From: JAPWJZ01 sp966211335
GTDB lineage: Bacteria; Pseudomonadota; Alphaproteobacteria; Micavibrionales; UBA2020
Length of the DNA: 64,000 bases
NCBI GenBank assembly: GCA_966211335.1
Contig: CBIHNF010000003.1
Location: 154,454-218,453, forward strand
Reading direction: 5' to 3'
Shown: piece after piece, positions 1 through 9,106 of the stretch
Numbering within the stretch: position 1 is the stretch's first letter
How the letters are laid out: the number at the start of each line of letters is the position of its first letter
The notes under the pieces: generated by a model
What the model was told of the DNA's origin: nothing
The model's database searches: none
The model's input: the letters and a program-made list of their open reading frames with translations, nothing else
Position numbers and translations under genes: made by a program

Positions 1-1019
1 CGAAAAAAGCCATTGCCGCCGGCACGCCCGCCGAAATGGCGACCTATAAAGAATTCCTGCGCGACCACTTCGGCAATATCGCCAGCCACAAGCAGGCCCT
101 GCGCGATATGGCGGGCTATGGCGACAAGACGCCCGACTTCCTTGACCGCACGCTGGAACAAAAAGCCTTCGACGGCTTGATGCAGGCGATGACGGCGGGT
201 GCCGATGGGCTTTCCATGAAAACCGCCTTCCGCACCATCACCCTCAACGAGCAGCAATATGTGGCGGAGGATTTTCTGCACATGAAGGCGCGCGGCATGG
301 GCCTCCGCATGGAAAACGGCCATGTCTATAACATCGTGAAACTGCAGGACGACAAGGGCACGACGCGCGATGCGTATTTCTTGCTCGATGACCGCATGAC
401 GCAGTTTTCGCTGATGCCGAAGGTCGACCCCGTGCCGGTCATGCCGCCGGAGCCGGTACCGCCAGCGGATGCCGCATATCTGAAACTTGTCGATGAAGCG
501 CTCTCCAGCCCCATCCTCGCGCAATGGGCGCAAATTCGGCAGGCATATCCCGATACGACATTCTACCGCAATATCGGCCCCACCAATATCAGCGAGGCAT
601 CGGCGGAAGCCGTGGCAGAAGCGGAGAAGGATGGCACGGAGATCAGCGACCAGGCCCTCGCCGCCTTCGAGCGCGACCATTTCGGCGCGCTGGGCCTGCA
701 CTATAAACTGGCGGGTTATGCCGAACGCACGAAATCGAAAAACATAAACGCGCATTACGAGGCGCTGGCCTTCCGCCAGATGCTCTCCAGCATCCTCTTG
801 ACCGGCGACGGCACCAGCCTTGCAACGCCCTTCGTCCTCATCAGCCCGGAGGAGGAAGGTTTTTTCCTGTCGTCCTTCTATAACGAAAAAGACGCGAAAC
901 CCCGCTTCCTGAAACAGAACGGCGTCGCCTATTCCGTGGTGTCGGTCAAGAACACCGACACCGGCAAGCCGATGGACGTCTATTTCGTCTTCGACAAGCG
1001 CATGGTGCAGGCGAAGTGA
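1..1019 (+). CDS. Tandem DUF4919-like domain protein (5' end outside window)
   Basis: The reading frame is open from the left edge, so the gene is cut off at its 5' end. An ATG at 36 exists, but the residues before it align with the matching part of the next gene, so it is probably internal. Two repeat units are visible. The first is partial and ends near position 415; the second starts near 465 with AYLKLVDEAL, IRQAYPDTTFYRN, a GDGTS motif, an EEE motif and a closing YFVFDKRM. This layout (W..IRQAYPDT.FY, SGDG.S.ATAF.VIS.EE, closing YF strand) resembles DUF4919, whose function is unknown. A proline-rich linker joins the units. It overlaps the next gene by 4 bases (GTGA), so the two are probably co-translated. 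Confidence 0.7.
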   Translation, partial: KKAIAAGTPAEMATYKEFLRDHFGNIASHKQALRDMAGYGDKTPDFLDRTLEQKAFDGLMQAMTAGADGLSMKTAFRTITLNEQQYVAEDFLHMKARGMGLRMENGHVYNIVKLQDDKGTTRDAYFLLDDRMTQFSLMPKVDPVPVMPPEPVPPADAAYLKLVDEALSSPILAQWAQIRQAYPDTTFYRNIGPTNISEASAEAVAEAEKDGTEISDQALAAFERDHFGALGLHYKLAGYAERTKSKNINAHYEALAFRQMLSSILLTGDGTSLATPFVLISPEEEGFFLSSFYNEKDAKPRFLKQNGVAYSVVSVKNTDTGKPMDVYFVFDKRMVQAK

Positions 1020-2251
1020 AACGCGCCGCGCTGTTCATCGCATTTCTGCTGACCGCGACACCGGCGCTGGCGGATGACGCCACCGACAAAGCCTATCTGG
1101 CGCTGGTGGATGCCGCAATTGCCGACCCCGCGCACGGAAAGTGGTGTGAAATTCGCCAAGCCTACCCCGATACCAGCTTCTACCGTGCCTTCGGCGGCCT
1201 TGCGATTGACTTGAAGACGGAACAGGCCGGCAAGAAGGTTATCCTCGACAAAACGCCGGAAGCGGCTGCAGCATTCAAGGAATTCCTGCACAATAACTTC
1301 GGCAGCATTGGCGCGCACCGGTATGCGGAATATTTGTACCGCTGGAACGGCGACTTGGCGAAAGAAGGCATGGAGGGCATTTTGCCCGACTTCGGTCATG
1401 GCATCGACTATATTAATTATAAAGTCGAAAAGACCGCGTCCGCCGCGCTGCTCGACTGCATCGTGAAATCAGGTGACGGTCGCAGCACGGCGACCGCCTT
1501 TAAAGTCATCAGCAAGGAAGAAGAACAGATACTGATTGACCAGTACTTCCATGTCACAGCCTCCGACCTCGACCTCAAGACGGAGAACGACCACATCTAT
1601 AACATCATCAAGGTCGATATTCCCGGCGTGAAGGACAAGGTGGATGTCGTCTTCCAGCTGGATGACCGCATGGGCAAGGCGACCCTTGGCGGCACCGGCA
1701 CGAATACGGACAAGGCCTATCTGACCCTCGTCATGAAATCGCAGGAAAATCCGGCCGCGACCGACTGGACGGAACTGCGGCATATTTATGCCGATACCTC
1801 TTTCTACAAACCGGATTCAGAAATGCTGCTCTGGCCCGCGCTGATGGCGGCGGGCGACAAGGCGGTGAAATCCCCCTCGCCGGAAAATGACGCCGCCTAC
1901 AAGCTGCTGCTGACCCAGCAATACGGCTTCTTCATGTCGCATTTCCACGCCCTCGGCCTCTGCCAGCGCGGCGCGCCCGCCGTTGTCGACTGCGCCAAGG
2001 AAAAAATCGCCATTAAGGGGTTGCTGGCCAGCGTCGCCAAAAGCGGCGACGGCAAAACGCCCGCGACGGCCTTCCAGATCATCGATATGGCGGAAGCGCG
2101 GCTGCTGATTCAGGAAGTCTATAAATTAAAGCAGGCGCAGCACGCCGTGGTGCATAACGGCCGCCATACGCTGGATGTGGTGGAATACAAGGATGCCGAC
2201 GGCAAGGCACAGAAGCTTTACTTCAATCTTGACGCATCGCTCGCCAATTAA
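1016..2251 (+). CDS. Secreted tandem DUF4919-like domain protein
   Basis: 411 residues with a GTG start inside the stop of the upstream gene. A clear signal peptide (MKRAALFIAFLLTATPALA, cleavage after residue 19) predicts export to the periplasm or beyond. Two repeat units follow: about residues 25-225 (IRQAYPDTSFY, SGDGRSTATAF) and about 235-410 (LRHIYADTSFY, SGDGKTPATAF). Each ends in a strand like VVFQLDDRM or LYFNLDASL. Together with the upstream gene there are four related units, which suggests internal and whole-gene duplication. Function is unknown. The stop codon overlaps that of convergent hutG by two bases. Confidence 0.75.
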   Translation: MKRAALFIAFLLTATPALADDATDKAYLALVDAAIADPAHGKWCEIRQAYPDTSFYRAFGGLAIDLKTEQAGKKVILDKTPEAAAAFKEFLHNNFGSIGAHRYAEYLYRWNGDLAKEGMEGILPDFGHGIDYINYKVEKTASAALLDCIVKSGDGRSTATAFKVISKEEEQILIDQYFHVTASDLDLKTENDHIYNIIKVDIPGVKDKVDVVFQLDDRMGKATLGGTGTNTDKAYLTLVMKSQENPAATDWTELRHIYADTSFYKPDSEMLLWPALMAAGDKAVKSPSPENDAAYKLLLTQQYGFFMSHFHALGLCQRGAPAVVDCAKEKIAIKGLLASVAKSGDGKTPATAFQIIDMAEARLLIQEVYKLKQAQHAVVHNGRHTLDVVEYKDADGKAQKLYFNLDASLAN

Positions 2252-3048
2252 CGGCCGTACCGGGCGCGACCCCAGCCGAGCAGCGCGTCGAGCACCGCCT
2301 TTAATTGCACCTGCAGCTTTTCAGCCTTTTCGGGCTGATAGGCATAGGGTGCCCCCTCATCCATATAATTGCCCCAGGTCAGCTCCATCTGGATGGCGTG
2401 GATATCATTCGCGGGCTGGCCGTAGAAGCGCGTGATATGGCCGCCGACGAAGCGGCCGTTCAGCACGGCGGAATAATTGCCGCCTTCGGCCGCCTTGAAC
2501 GCCGCCTCCGCCATTTCGGGCGGGCAGGAAGTATTATGCGCGGTGCCGAGGTTTAAGTCCCACAGCTTGCCGTCAAACAACCGCGGTACTTGCGTGCGGA
2601 TGGAATGGGCATCGTATAAAATCGCATAGCCGAATTTCGATTTCAGCCGCGCGAGCTCCGCCTCCAGCGATTCATGGTAGGGCTGCCAATAAGACGCAAC
2701 GCGGTTTATTTTTTCGATCTCGTCGGGTTCGTCGCCGTCTTTATACAGCGGCTCGCCATCGAAAGTCTCAAGCGGGCAAAGACCGGTTTTGACCTGCCCC
2801 GGGTATAAGTGCTGGTCGTCCATCGGCCGGTTGAGGTCGACGACGTAGCGCGAATGCGTTGCCATCAGCATGCTGCAGCCCATGGCTTCGGCGAAGCGGT
2901 AGAGCTTGTCGACATGCCAGTCGGTATCGGGCAGCGCCAGCGCCGCTGGCGTCATGCGGCTTTTGATATCCGCCGGCACGAAAATTCCCATGTGCGGAAT
3001 ACTGATGAGCAGCGGAAGCTTGCCTTGGTGAAGCTGGCGTCTTTGCAT
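2248..3048 (-). CDS. hutG: N-formylglutamate deformylase (HutG type)
   Basis: 266 residues, the usual size for the N-formylglutamate amidohydrolase family. It would hydrolyse N-formylglutamate to glutamate and formate, the last step of the five-step histidine pathway. Supporting motifs are an N-terminal SIPHMG, VDLNRP, YDAHSIR and ELTWGNYMDE, with the conserved His and Glu/Asp residues expected for metal binding. It starts 6 bases after hutH and is the last gene of hutU-hutH-hutG. The five-step route would need HutI and HutF as well; neither is in the window. Confidence 0.88.
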   Translation of the reverse strand: MQRRQLHQGKLPLLISIPHMGIFVPADIKSRMTPAALALPDTDWHVDKLYRFAEAMGCSMLMATHSRYVVDLNRPMDDQHLYPGQVKTGLCPLETFDGEPLYKDGDEPDEIEKINRVASYWQPYHESLEAELARLKSKFGYAILYDAHSIRTQVPRLFDGKLWDLNLGTAHNTSCPPEMAEAAFKAAEGGNYSAVLNGRFVGGHITRFYGQPANDIHAIQMELTWGNYMDEGAPYAYQPEKAEKLQVQLKAVLDALLGWGRARYGR

Positions 3049-3054
3049 GATTTT

Positions 3055-4599
3055 CTAGCTGTAAAGGGAGGGCAGCAGCGCGCGGCCGACGAAGGGCAGG
3101 AAGGTGCCCTGATTGACGAGACGCGTCGCAACGCGGATATCCGGCGCGAAGTAATGGTCTTCGTGATAATGCCCGACTTCCGCACGCAGGAACTTCACCG
3201 CCGCCTGCAGCGATTTGCTGGTTTTCAGCGGCGCGTGAAAATCGACCCCTTGTGCCGCTGCCAGCAGTTCGATGCCGACGATAGTGGCGGTATTGTCGCC
3301 CATATCGCCCAAGCGCCGCGCTGCATAGGTCGCCATGGAAACATGGTCTTCCTGGTTGGCGGAGGTTGGGATGCTGTCAACCGATGACGGATGCGCGAGG
3401 GCCTTGTTTTCGGAGCAAAGCGCCGCCGCCGTGACATGCGCGATCATAAAACCGGAATTGACGCCGGCGTCCTTCACAAGGAAGGGCGGCAGGCCGCTGA
3501 TTTTTGAATCGATCAGCATGGCAATGCGCCGCTCCGACATGCTGCCGATTTCGGCAATCGCCAAAGCAAGGGAATCCGCCGCCATGGCGATCGGTTCGGC
3601 ATGGAAGTTGCCGCCGGATTTCACTTCGCCGGTCTCCAGAATAACGAGCGGGTTATCTGTTACCGCATTCACTTCGCGCAAAAAGATATCGGCGGCGAAG
3701 CGGATATGGTCAAGGCAGGCACCCATCACCTGCGGCATGCAGCGGATGCAATAGGGGTCCTGCACCTTCGGGTCATGCGCGCTGTCTTTGTGGGAATCGC
3801 GGATTTCGCTGCCCTTCATCAAATGCAGGTAGGTCGCGGCGACATCTATCTGCCCCTGCTGGCGGCGCAGCTTCTGGATTTCGGGGTCAAAAGGCGTTGT
3901 ACTGCCGAGCGAGGCATCAACCGTAAGGCAGCCCGAAACAACGGCGGCGGCAAAGCATTCTTCCGCGCGGAAAAGCCCGCGCAGCGCGAGAGCCGTTGAC
4001 ACTTGCGTGCCGTTCAGCAGCGCCAAACCTTCTTTTGGCTCCAGCTCCAGCGTTTTGATTTTGAATTTCTTCAGCACATCCTTGCTGTCGAGCACTTGGC
4101 CCTTCACACGCACCTGCCCTGCGCCGAGGATAGGCAGGCTGAGATGGGCGAGCGGCGCAAGGTCACCTGAAGCGCCGACGGAACCTTTTTCAGGGATGCA
4201 GGGGTAAATTTCGTTGTTGTAAAGCGCAAGCAGGAAATCAATCACCTCCCGGCGGAGACCGGAATAGCCTTGCGCGAGGGCGTTGATTTTCAAAAGCAGG
4301 ATAACGCGCACGACATCATCATCGAGAAATTTGCCAACGCCGGTCGCATGCGACAGCACAATGTTGCGCTGCAGTTGCGCAAACTGCTTTGGTTCAATCT
4401 TCACTTTGGCGAGCGCGCCGAAACCGGTGTTGATGCTGTAAACCGCGTCACCCTTCTCGACGATATCATCGACAATCGCTTTCGAGGCATCGATGCGCTT
4501 GTAGGCCGCGGCATCCAGCTTTACGGGCAGATGGTGGCGCAGCACCATGCGCATGGTGGACAGGGTGAGCGTGCCTGGTTTCAGGACGAAGGTTTTCAT
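3055..4599 (-). CDS. hutH: Histidine ammonia-lyase
   Basis: 514 residues, full length for HutH. It converts L-histidine to trans-urocanate and ammonia in the cytosol. The Ala-Ser-Gly triad that cyclises into the MIO electrophile is at residues 143-145 inside GSVGASGDLAPL, matching the canonical position. Other family signatures are INTGFG near residue 57, LLNGTQ, and the C-terminal SANQEDHVSM segment. The ATG shares one base with the hutU stop (TGATG), indicating translational coupling. Confidence 0.95.
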   Translation of the reverse strand: MKTFVLKPGTLTLSTMRMVLRHHLPVKLDAAAYKRIDASKAIVDDIVEKGDAVYSINTGFGALAKVKIEPKQFAQLQRNIVLSHATGVGKFLDDDVVRVILLLKINALAQGYSGLRREVIDFLLALYNNEIYPCIPEKGSVGASGDLAPLAHLSLPILGAGQVRVKGQVLDSKDVLKKFKIKTLELEPKEGLALLNGTQVSTALALRGLFRAEECFAAAVVSGCLTVDASLGSTTPFDPEIQKLRRQQGQIDVAATYLHLMKGSEIRDSHKDSAHDPKVQDPYCIRCMPQVMGACLDHIRFAADIFLREVNAVTDNPLVILETGEVKSGGNFHAEPIAMAADSLALAIAEIGSMSERRIAMLIDSKISGLPPFLVKDAGVNSGFMIAHVTAAALCSENKALAHPSSVDSIPTSANQEDHVSMATYAARRLGDMGDNTATIVGIELLAAAQGVDFHAPLKTSKSLQAAVKFLRAEVGHYHEDHYFAPDIRVATRLVNQGTFLPFVGRALLPSLYS

Positions 4600-6290
4600 C
4601 AGCCCACCATCGGCAAATTCAGGTTTTTTTCGTGCGCGCAGTCGATGGCTTCTTCATACCCCGCATCCGCATGGCGCATAACGCCGGTGGCAGGGTCATT
4701 GGTGAGAACGCGCTTCAGGCGTTCTGCCGCTTCCGGCGTACCGTCCGCCACCACAACCATGCCGGAGTGCTGGGAGAAACCCATGCCGACGCCGCCGCCA
4801 TGGTGTAGCGATACCCATGTCGCGCCGCTGGCGGTATTGAGCAGCGCGTTCAGCAGGGGCCAGTCCGACACAGCGTCGGAGCCGTCTTTCATGCCTTCCG
4901 TCTCGCGGTTGGGGCTGGCGACGCTGCCGCTGTCCAGGTGGTCGCGGCCGATGACGATGGGCGCTTTAACTTCGCCCTTCGCCACCATATCGTTCAGCGC
5001 AAGGCCGAGCTTGGCGCGGTCACCAAGGCCGACCCAGCAGATGCGCGCGGGCAGGCCCTGAAACTTAATACGCTGCTGTGCCATGTCGAGCCAGTTGTGG
5101 AGGTGCTTGTTATCCGGCAGCAGCTCCTTCACGCGCGCATCGGTCTTGAAAATATCTTGCGGGTCGCCGGAGAGCGCCGCCCAGCGGAAGGGGCCGATGC
5201 CGCGGCAGAACAGCGGGCGGATGTACGCGGGCACGAAACCTGGGAAGGCAAAGGCATTCGTCACCCCCTCCTCCTCTGCCATGGCTCGGATGTTGTTGCC
5301 GTAGTCGAAAGTCGGCACACCCATGGCGTGGAAATCCAGCATCGCCTGCACATGCAGCGCCATGGATTTTTTCGCGGCGGCGATCACTTCATCAGGATTC
5401 GAGAGACGCTTTTTCTCTGCCTGTTCCCAAGTCCAGCCGAGCGGCAGGTAACCGTTCAGCGGGTCATGCGCGCTTGTCTGGTCGGTCACCATGTCGGGCT
5501 TGAAGCGTTTGTCGGTTTTCGCAAGCGCCGCCAATTTCGGGAAGATTTCTGCGGCATTGCCGAGCAGGCCGACCGAAATCGCTTCGCCTTTTGCATGCGC
5601 GGCCTCGATCATCGCAATTGCCTGCTCGATGCTGGTTGCCTTCTGGTCAAGATAGCGGGTTGCCAAACGGCGCTCGATGCGGCTCGCCTGGCATTCAACA
5701 CCGAGCAGCGAGGCGCCGGCCATGGTCGCGGCCAGCGGCTGCGCGCCCCCCATGCCGCCAAGACCGCCGGTCAAAATCCATTTGCCTTTCAGGTCGCCGT
5801 TATAATGCTGGCGGCCGGCCTCGACAAACGTTTCGTAAGTGCCCTGCACAATGCCTTGCGTGCCGATGTAAATCCACGACCCCGCGGTCATCTGCCCGTA
5901 CATCATCAGGCCCTTGGCATCCAGTTCGCGGAAATGTTTCCACGTTGCCCATTCGGGCACAAGGTTGGAATTGGCGAGCAGCACGCGCGGCGCATTTGCA
6001 TGCGTCTTGAACACGCCGACCGGTTTGCCGGACTGGATGAGCAGCGTTTCATCCGCTTCCAGCTTCCGCAGCGTTTCGACGATTTTATCGTAGCAGGCCC
6101 AGTTGCGCGCCGCCTTGCCGATGCCGCCGTAGACAACGAGTTCATCGGGGTTTTCGGCAACGTCTGGATCAAGGTTGTTCATGAGCATCCGCAGCGGCGC
6201 TTCCGTCAGCCAGCTTTTCGCGCTGAGCTTCGTGCCATGCGCTGCGCGGATGATGCGTTTATTGGCGAGGGCTGCGGTGTCTGCGGTCAT
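4599..6290 (-). CDS. hutU: Urocanate hydratase
   Basis: 563 residues, typical for urocanase. It hydrates urocanate to imidazolonepropionate using tightly bound NAD+. Visible signatures are GLGGMGGAQPLAATMAG (NAD-binding region, about residues 173-190), the FKTHANAPRVL segment, and LPARICWVGLG, which carries the conserved active-site cysteine. First gene of the hut operon in this window. No hutC or other regulator gene lies within the 30 bases separating it from lpd upstream, so control may come from elsewhere. Confidence 0.95.
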   Translation of the reverse strand: MTADTAALANKRIIRAAHGTKLSAKSWLTEAPLRMLMNNLDPDVAENPDELVVYGGIGKAARNWACYDKIVETLRKLEADETLLIQSGKPVGVFKTHANAPRVLLANSNLVPEWATWKHFRELDAKGLMMYGQMTAGSWIYIGTQGIVQGTYETFVEAGRQHYNGDLKGKWILTGGLGGMGGAQPLAATMAGASLLGVECQASRIERRLATRYLDQKATSIEQAIAMIEAAHAKGEAISVGLLGNAAEIFPKLAALAKTDKRFKPDMVTDQTSAHDPLNGYLPLGWTWEQAEKKRLSNPDEVIAAAKKSMALHVQAMLDFHAMGVPTFDYGNNIRAMAEEEGVTNAFAFPGFVPAYIRPLFCRGIGPFRWAALSGDPQDIFKTDARVKELLPDNKHLHNWLDMAQQRIKFQGLPARICWVGLGDRAKLGLALNDMVAKGEVKAPIVIGRDHLDSGSVASPNRETEGMKDGSDAVSDWPLLNALLNTASGATWVSLHHGGGVGMGFSQHSGMVVVADGTPEAAERLKRVLTNDPATGVMRHADAGYEEAIDCAHEKNLNLPMVG

Positions 6291-6322
6291 CGTTCAAAAA
6301 CTCCCAATTTTGCGGCCGTGCC

Positions 6323-7732
6323 TTAAATATGAATCGCGCGTCCATCCACCGCCAGCGCCGCTTCCTTGACCACCTCGTTGAGGGTCGGGTGGGCGTGGCA
6401 GGTGCGGGCAATATCTTCGGCGGAAGCGCTGAATTCCATGGCAAGGGCGATTTCGGCAATCAGCGTGCCGGCTTCGGCGCCGATGATATGGCAGCCAAGA
6501 ACGCGATCCGTTTTCGCATCGGCGAGGATTTTCACAAAACCATCCGTCGCATTCATCGCGCGGGCGCGGCCGTTGGCCATGAAGGGGAATTTGCCCGCCT
6601 TGTATTCAACGCCGGCTTCCTTCAGCTGCTCTTCCGTTTTGCCGATGGTGGCAACTTCGGGGAAGGTGTAAACGACGCTCGGGATCGCATCGTAATTGAT
6701 GTGGCCGGACTGGCCCGCGATGATTTCGGCGCAGACGACGCCTTCATCTTCGGCCTTATGCGCCAGCATCGCGCCGCGCACGACGTCGCCGATCGCGTAG
6801 ATGCCGGGCACATTGGTCTGGAAATGATCGTCAATTTCGACGCGGCCGCGGTTGTCCATTTTCACGCCCGCCTTGTCGAGGCCGAGGCTGGCGGTGTAGG
6901 GGCGGCGGCCGATGGAGAGGAGAACGGTTTCAACCTCCAGCTTTTCAGGCGAACCACCGGCGGCGGCTTCAAGGTTCAGAGTCACTTTGCCTTTGGCGGT
7001 TGCAGCGCCAGTGACTTTGGTGGAGAGCTTGAATTCCATGCCCTGCTTGGTCATGATTTTTTTCATCTCTTTCGAAATTTCAAGGTCGGAGCCCGGCAGG
7101 ATGCGGTCCATGAATTCGATGACGGTGACTTTGGCGCCAAGGCGCTGCCAGACGGTACCCATTTCAAGGCCGATCACGCCGCCGCCGATAACGGCCAAGG
7201 TTGCCGGCACTTTTTCCAGCAGCAGCGCACCGGTGGAGGTGACGATCTGCTTTTCATCGACCGTGACGCCGTTCAGCGGCGTGCTTTCGGAACCGGTCGC
7301 GATGACGATGTTCTTGGCATTCACGGTCTGCTTCTTGCCGTCTTTGCCGGTAATATCCACCACGCCCGGCGCGGAGATGCTGCCGGTGCCAATCAGATGG
7401 TCGACCTTGTTCTTCTTGAACAGGAAGGCGATGCCATTGGTATTGGCAGCGACGACCTTGTCTTTATGGCCCATCATTTTCTTGATGTCGATTTTCGGCG
7501 TGCCGACATCGATGCCGATGCCCGCAAAGTCATGCGCCGCATGGGCGTATTTTTCGGAGACGCTGAGCAGGGCTTTGGAAGGGATGCAGCCGACGTTGAG
7601 GCAGGTGCCGCCAAGCGTGCTGTCTTTCTCCACACAAGCGACTTTCAGGCCCAGTTGCGCCGCGCGAATCGCGCAGACATAGCCGCCGGGACCGGAGCCG
7701 ATAACCACCACATCGTATTGAGCCGTTGCCAT
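6323..7732 (-). CDS. lpd: Dihydrolipoyl dehydrogenase (E3)
   Basis: 469 residues from the ATG at 7732. I chose this start because the FAD-binding VVVIGSGPGG begins seven residues later and an AAGGA element lies 8 bases upstream. The frame runs open further upstream to 8041, but that extension crosses a terminator-like hairpin. E3 reoxidises dihydrolipoamide with NAD+ in 2-oxoacid dehydrogenase complexes. The redox disulfide is C44/C49 in GGTCLNVGCIPSK, and the C-terminal HAHPTLNEVV supplies the His-Glu catalytic pair. It lies downstream of sucB, so it likely serves 2-oxoglutarate dehydrogenase, although a plus-strand gene separates the two. Confidence 0.93.
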   Translation of the reverse strand: MATAQYDVVVIGSGPGGYVCAIRAAQLGLKVACVEKDSTLGGTCLNVGCIPSKALLSVSEKYAHAAHDFAGIGIDVGTPKIDIKKMMGHKDKVVAANTNGIAFLFKKNKVDHLIGTGSISAPGVVDITGKDGKKQTVNAKNIVIATGSESTPLNGVTVDEKQIVTSTGALLLEKVPATLAVIGGGVIGLEMGTVWQRLGAKVTVIEFMDRILPGSDLEISKEMKKIMTKQGMEFKLSTKVTGAATAKGKVTLNLEAAAGGSPEKLEVETVLLSIGRRPYTASLGLDKAGVKMDNRGRVEIDDHFQTNVPGIYAIGDVVRGAMLAHKAEDEGVVCAEIIAGQSGHINYDAIPSVVYTFPEVATIGKTEEQLKEAGVEYKAGKFPFMANGRARAMNATDGFVKILADAKTDRVLGCHIIGAEAGTLIAEIALAMEFSASAEDIARTCHAHPTLNEVVKEAALAVDGRAIHI

Positions 7733-8124
7733 CTTTTTCATCCTTTTTTTAACGTGGCCAAATTTACTGCAAGGCCATTGGTTTATCGAGTCAATTTGCG
7801 CTGCGGGCGATGCGCGATTGAAAATAATTTCAATTATCGTTTGACCCGAATCGGCCGTTTTGATATTCAGGAGTCTTCGACAAATTTCATCTCCGTGTTG
7901 TTGAAGAGTTTCTAGAGAGTGTGTAAAAAAAGAGAAAAGGCCGGGCCGTAACCCCGGCCTTTTCCAATTTTTGGGAAGGCAAATGCCTGTAATAAAAGCC
8001 TTTTCACGCCGCAACGCCTCAAAATACGCCTTGGAAACCAATTGTTTATGTTAATGATTTAAGCTTGATATGCCGAAGCCTTTTCGCTTATGGTAACGGC
8101 ATATTTATAAGGACAGGATCACCG
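7733..8124. other. Intergenic region between divergent lpd and zinc-finger-like gene
   Basis: 392 bases. It contains a strong terminator-like hairpin (7935-7963) lying upstream of lpd, AT-rich stretches, and a 6-bp inverted repeat (8070-8075 with 8097-8102) just ahead of the plus-strand gene. A weak candidate promoter for that gene is TTGATA at 8065 with TATGGT 18 bases later. On the minus strand the lpd frame stays open to an ATG at 8041, but I see no ribosome-binding site or domain to support coding. Confidence 0.5.
7935..7963 (-). terminator. Rho-independent terminator or attenuator upstream of lpd
   Basis: A perfect 11-bp stem (arms 7935-7945 and 7953-7963, AAAAGGCCGGG and its complement) with a 7-base loop. 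Read on the minus strand it is followed by TTTTCTCTTTTTTT, a good release tract. It sits about 200 bases before the lpd start with no gene upstream on that strand, so it may end a short leader or small RNA, or attenuate lpd. Confidence 0.65.
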
Positions 8125-9096
8125 ATGAAAAAAGCGCGTTTGCAGGACGGCCAACTCGTCCTCGCCCATCAGTACAACAAGGCCGCGCATGGCGACAAGC
8201 TGTGCTGCGCCGACCCCAACTGCCCCGCGCAAATGACCTTCCGTAGAGAGACGCTGACGCATGGTGCCGCCGCGGTCCGCTCTGCCTCCTTCGTGTCGAA
8301 AGCCGTTGCCGACCACATTACCACCTGCACCGCACATGAAGATTTCGCCATCATGGCGAAGCAGCAAAAAAGCATCGAGCAAGGGCTGAAGGAAGGCAAG
8401 ACCATCGTCCTTAACCTCAACATGCAACTCTCCGATGCGTTCAACGCCGCAGCGCTTCCGTCCGACCTTATTGGCCAAGCGAGCACGGCCGAGAAATCCA
8501 ACTACGTCACCGCGCCCGTCAAAAGCGTCGAAGACCTGCTGCACCTCAAAACCGTGATCGAGGAAAAGGGTGGCGCGGCCGGCCTTGCGAAAACCGTGGT
8601 GAACTACAAGGGCAAGACGATGCCCATCAACGAATTCATCATCGACAGCAAAGATAAATTCCGCGCCCTGCTCAACAAAATGTACAAGAGCGTCGACAAA
8701 GCCGCGCCCGGTGCGGAAATTACCGAATTCCCGCGCCTGATCGAATTCCGCGCGACGCAGAACACCAAGAATTCAGAGCGCGGCGCCATTCGCGGCACCC
8801 CAACGACCTTCGTGAAGGAAGGCGGCAACCGCCTTGTGCTGCTGCAGAAAGCCGAAGTGCCGAAGGAATTCGAGCGCACCTTACGCGGTGAGAACGTGCA
8901 TATCATCGCCGAGCCGAAACTGAACTATGCCGAGGCGAAAGCCGTGCTGGGACGCCTGAAGCGCGAGCGCGAACAGACCGTCTTCCTCAACCTTCGCTGG
9001 AACGTCGTCGGCGCCCACCAGTTCACGCCCATCGAAACGCCGGAAGCCAAACCCCAGCCCAAAAAGCCGGAACCGCCGACGTCGTTGTTTGGATAG
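8125..9096 (+). CDS. Unknown protein with N-terminal zinc-finger-like motif
   Basis: 323 residues from the ATG at 8125, preceded by AAGGACAGG. The N-terminus carries C27, C28 and C33 (LCCADPNCPAQMTFR) and then H64 and C68 (DHITTC). This is a plausible zinc site reminiscent of the N-terminal finger in CoiA-like and other nucleic-acid-associated proteins. The rest has no recognised domain; a proline- and lysine-rich tail ends in TSLFG. It points against the surrounding TCA genes and interrupts the usual sucB-lpd adjacency. Cytosolic by absence of signal or membrane segments. Function unknown. Confidence 0.7.
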   Translation: MKKARLQDGQLVLAHQYNKAAHGDKLCCADPNCPAQMTFRRETLTHGAAAVRSASFVSKAVADHITTCTAHEDFAIMAKQQKSIEQGLKEGKTIVLNLNMQLSDAFNAAALPSDLIGQASTAEKSNYVTAPVKSVEDLLHLKTVIEEKGGAAGLAKTVVNYKGKTMPINEFIIDSKDKFRALLNKMYKSVDKAAPGAEITEFPRLIEFRATQNTKNSERGAIRGTPTTFVKEGGNRLVLLQKAEVPKEFERTLRGENVHIIAEPKLNYAEAKAVLGRLKREREQTVFLNLRWNVVGAHQFTPIETPEAKPQPKKPEPPTSLFG

Positions 9097-9106
9097 GCCC
9101 TTCTTT

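Noticed and set aside
6329..7915. Plus-strand frame opposite lpd
   Set aside because: Antisense shadow; lpd on the other strand has complete catalytic motifs.
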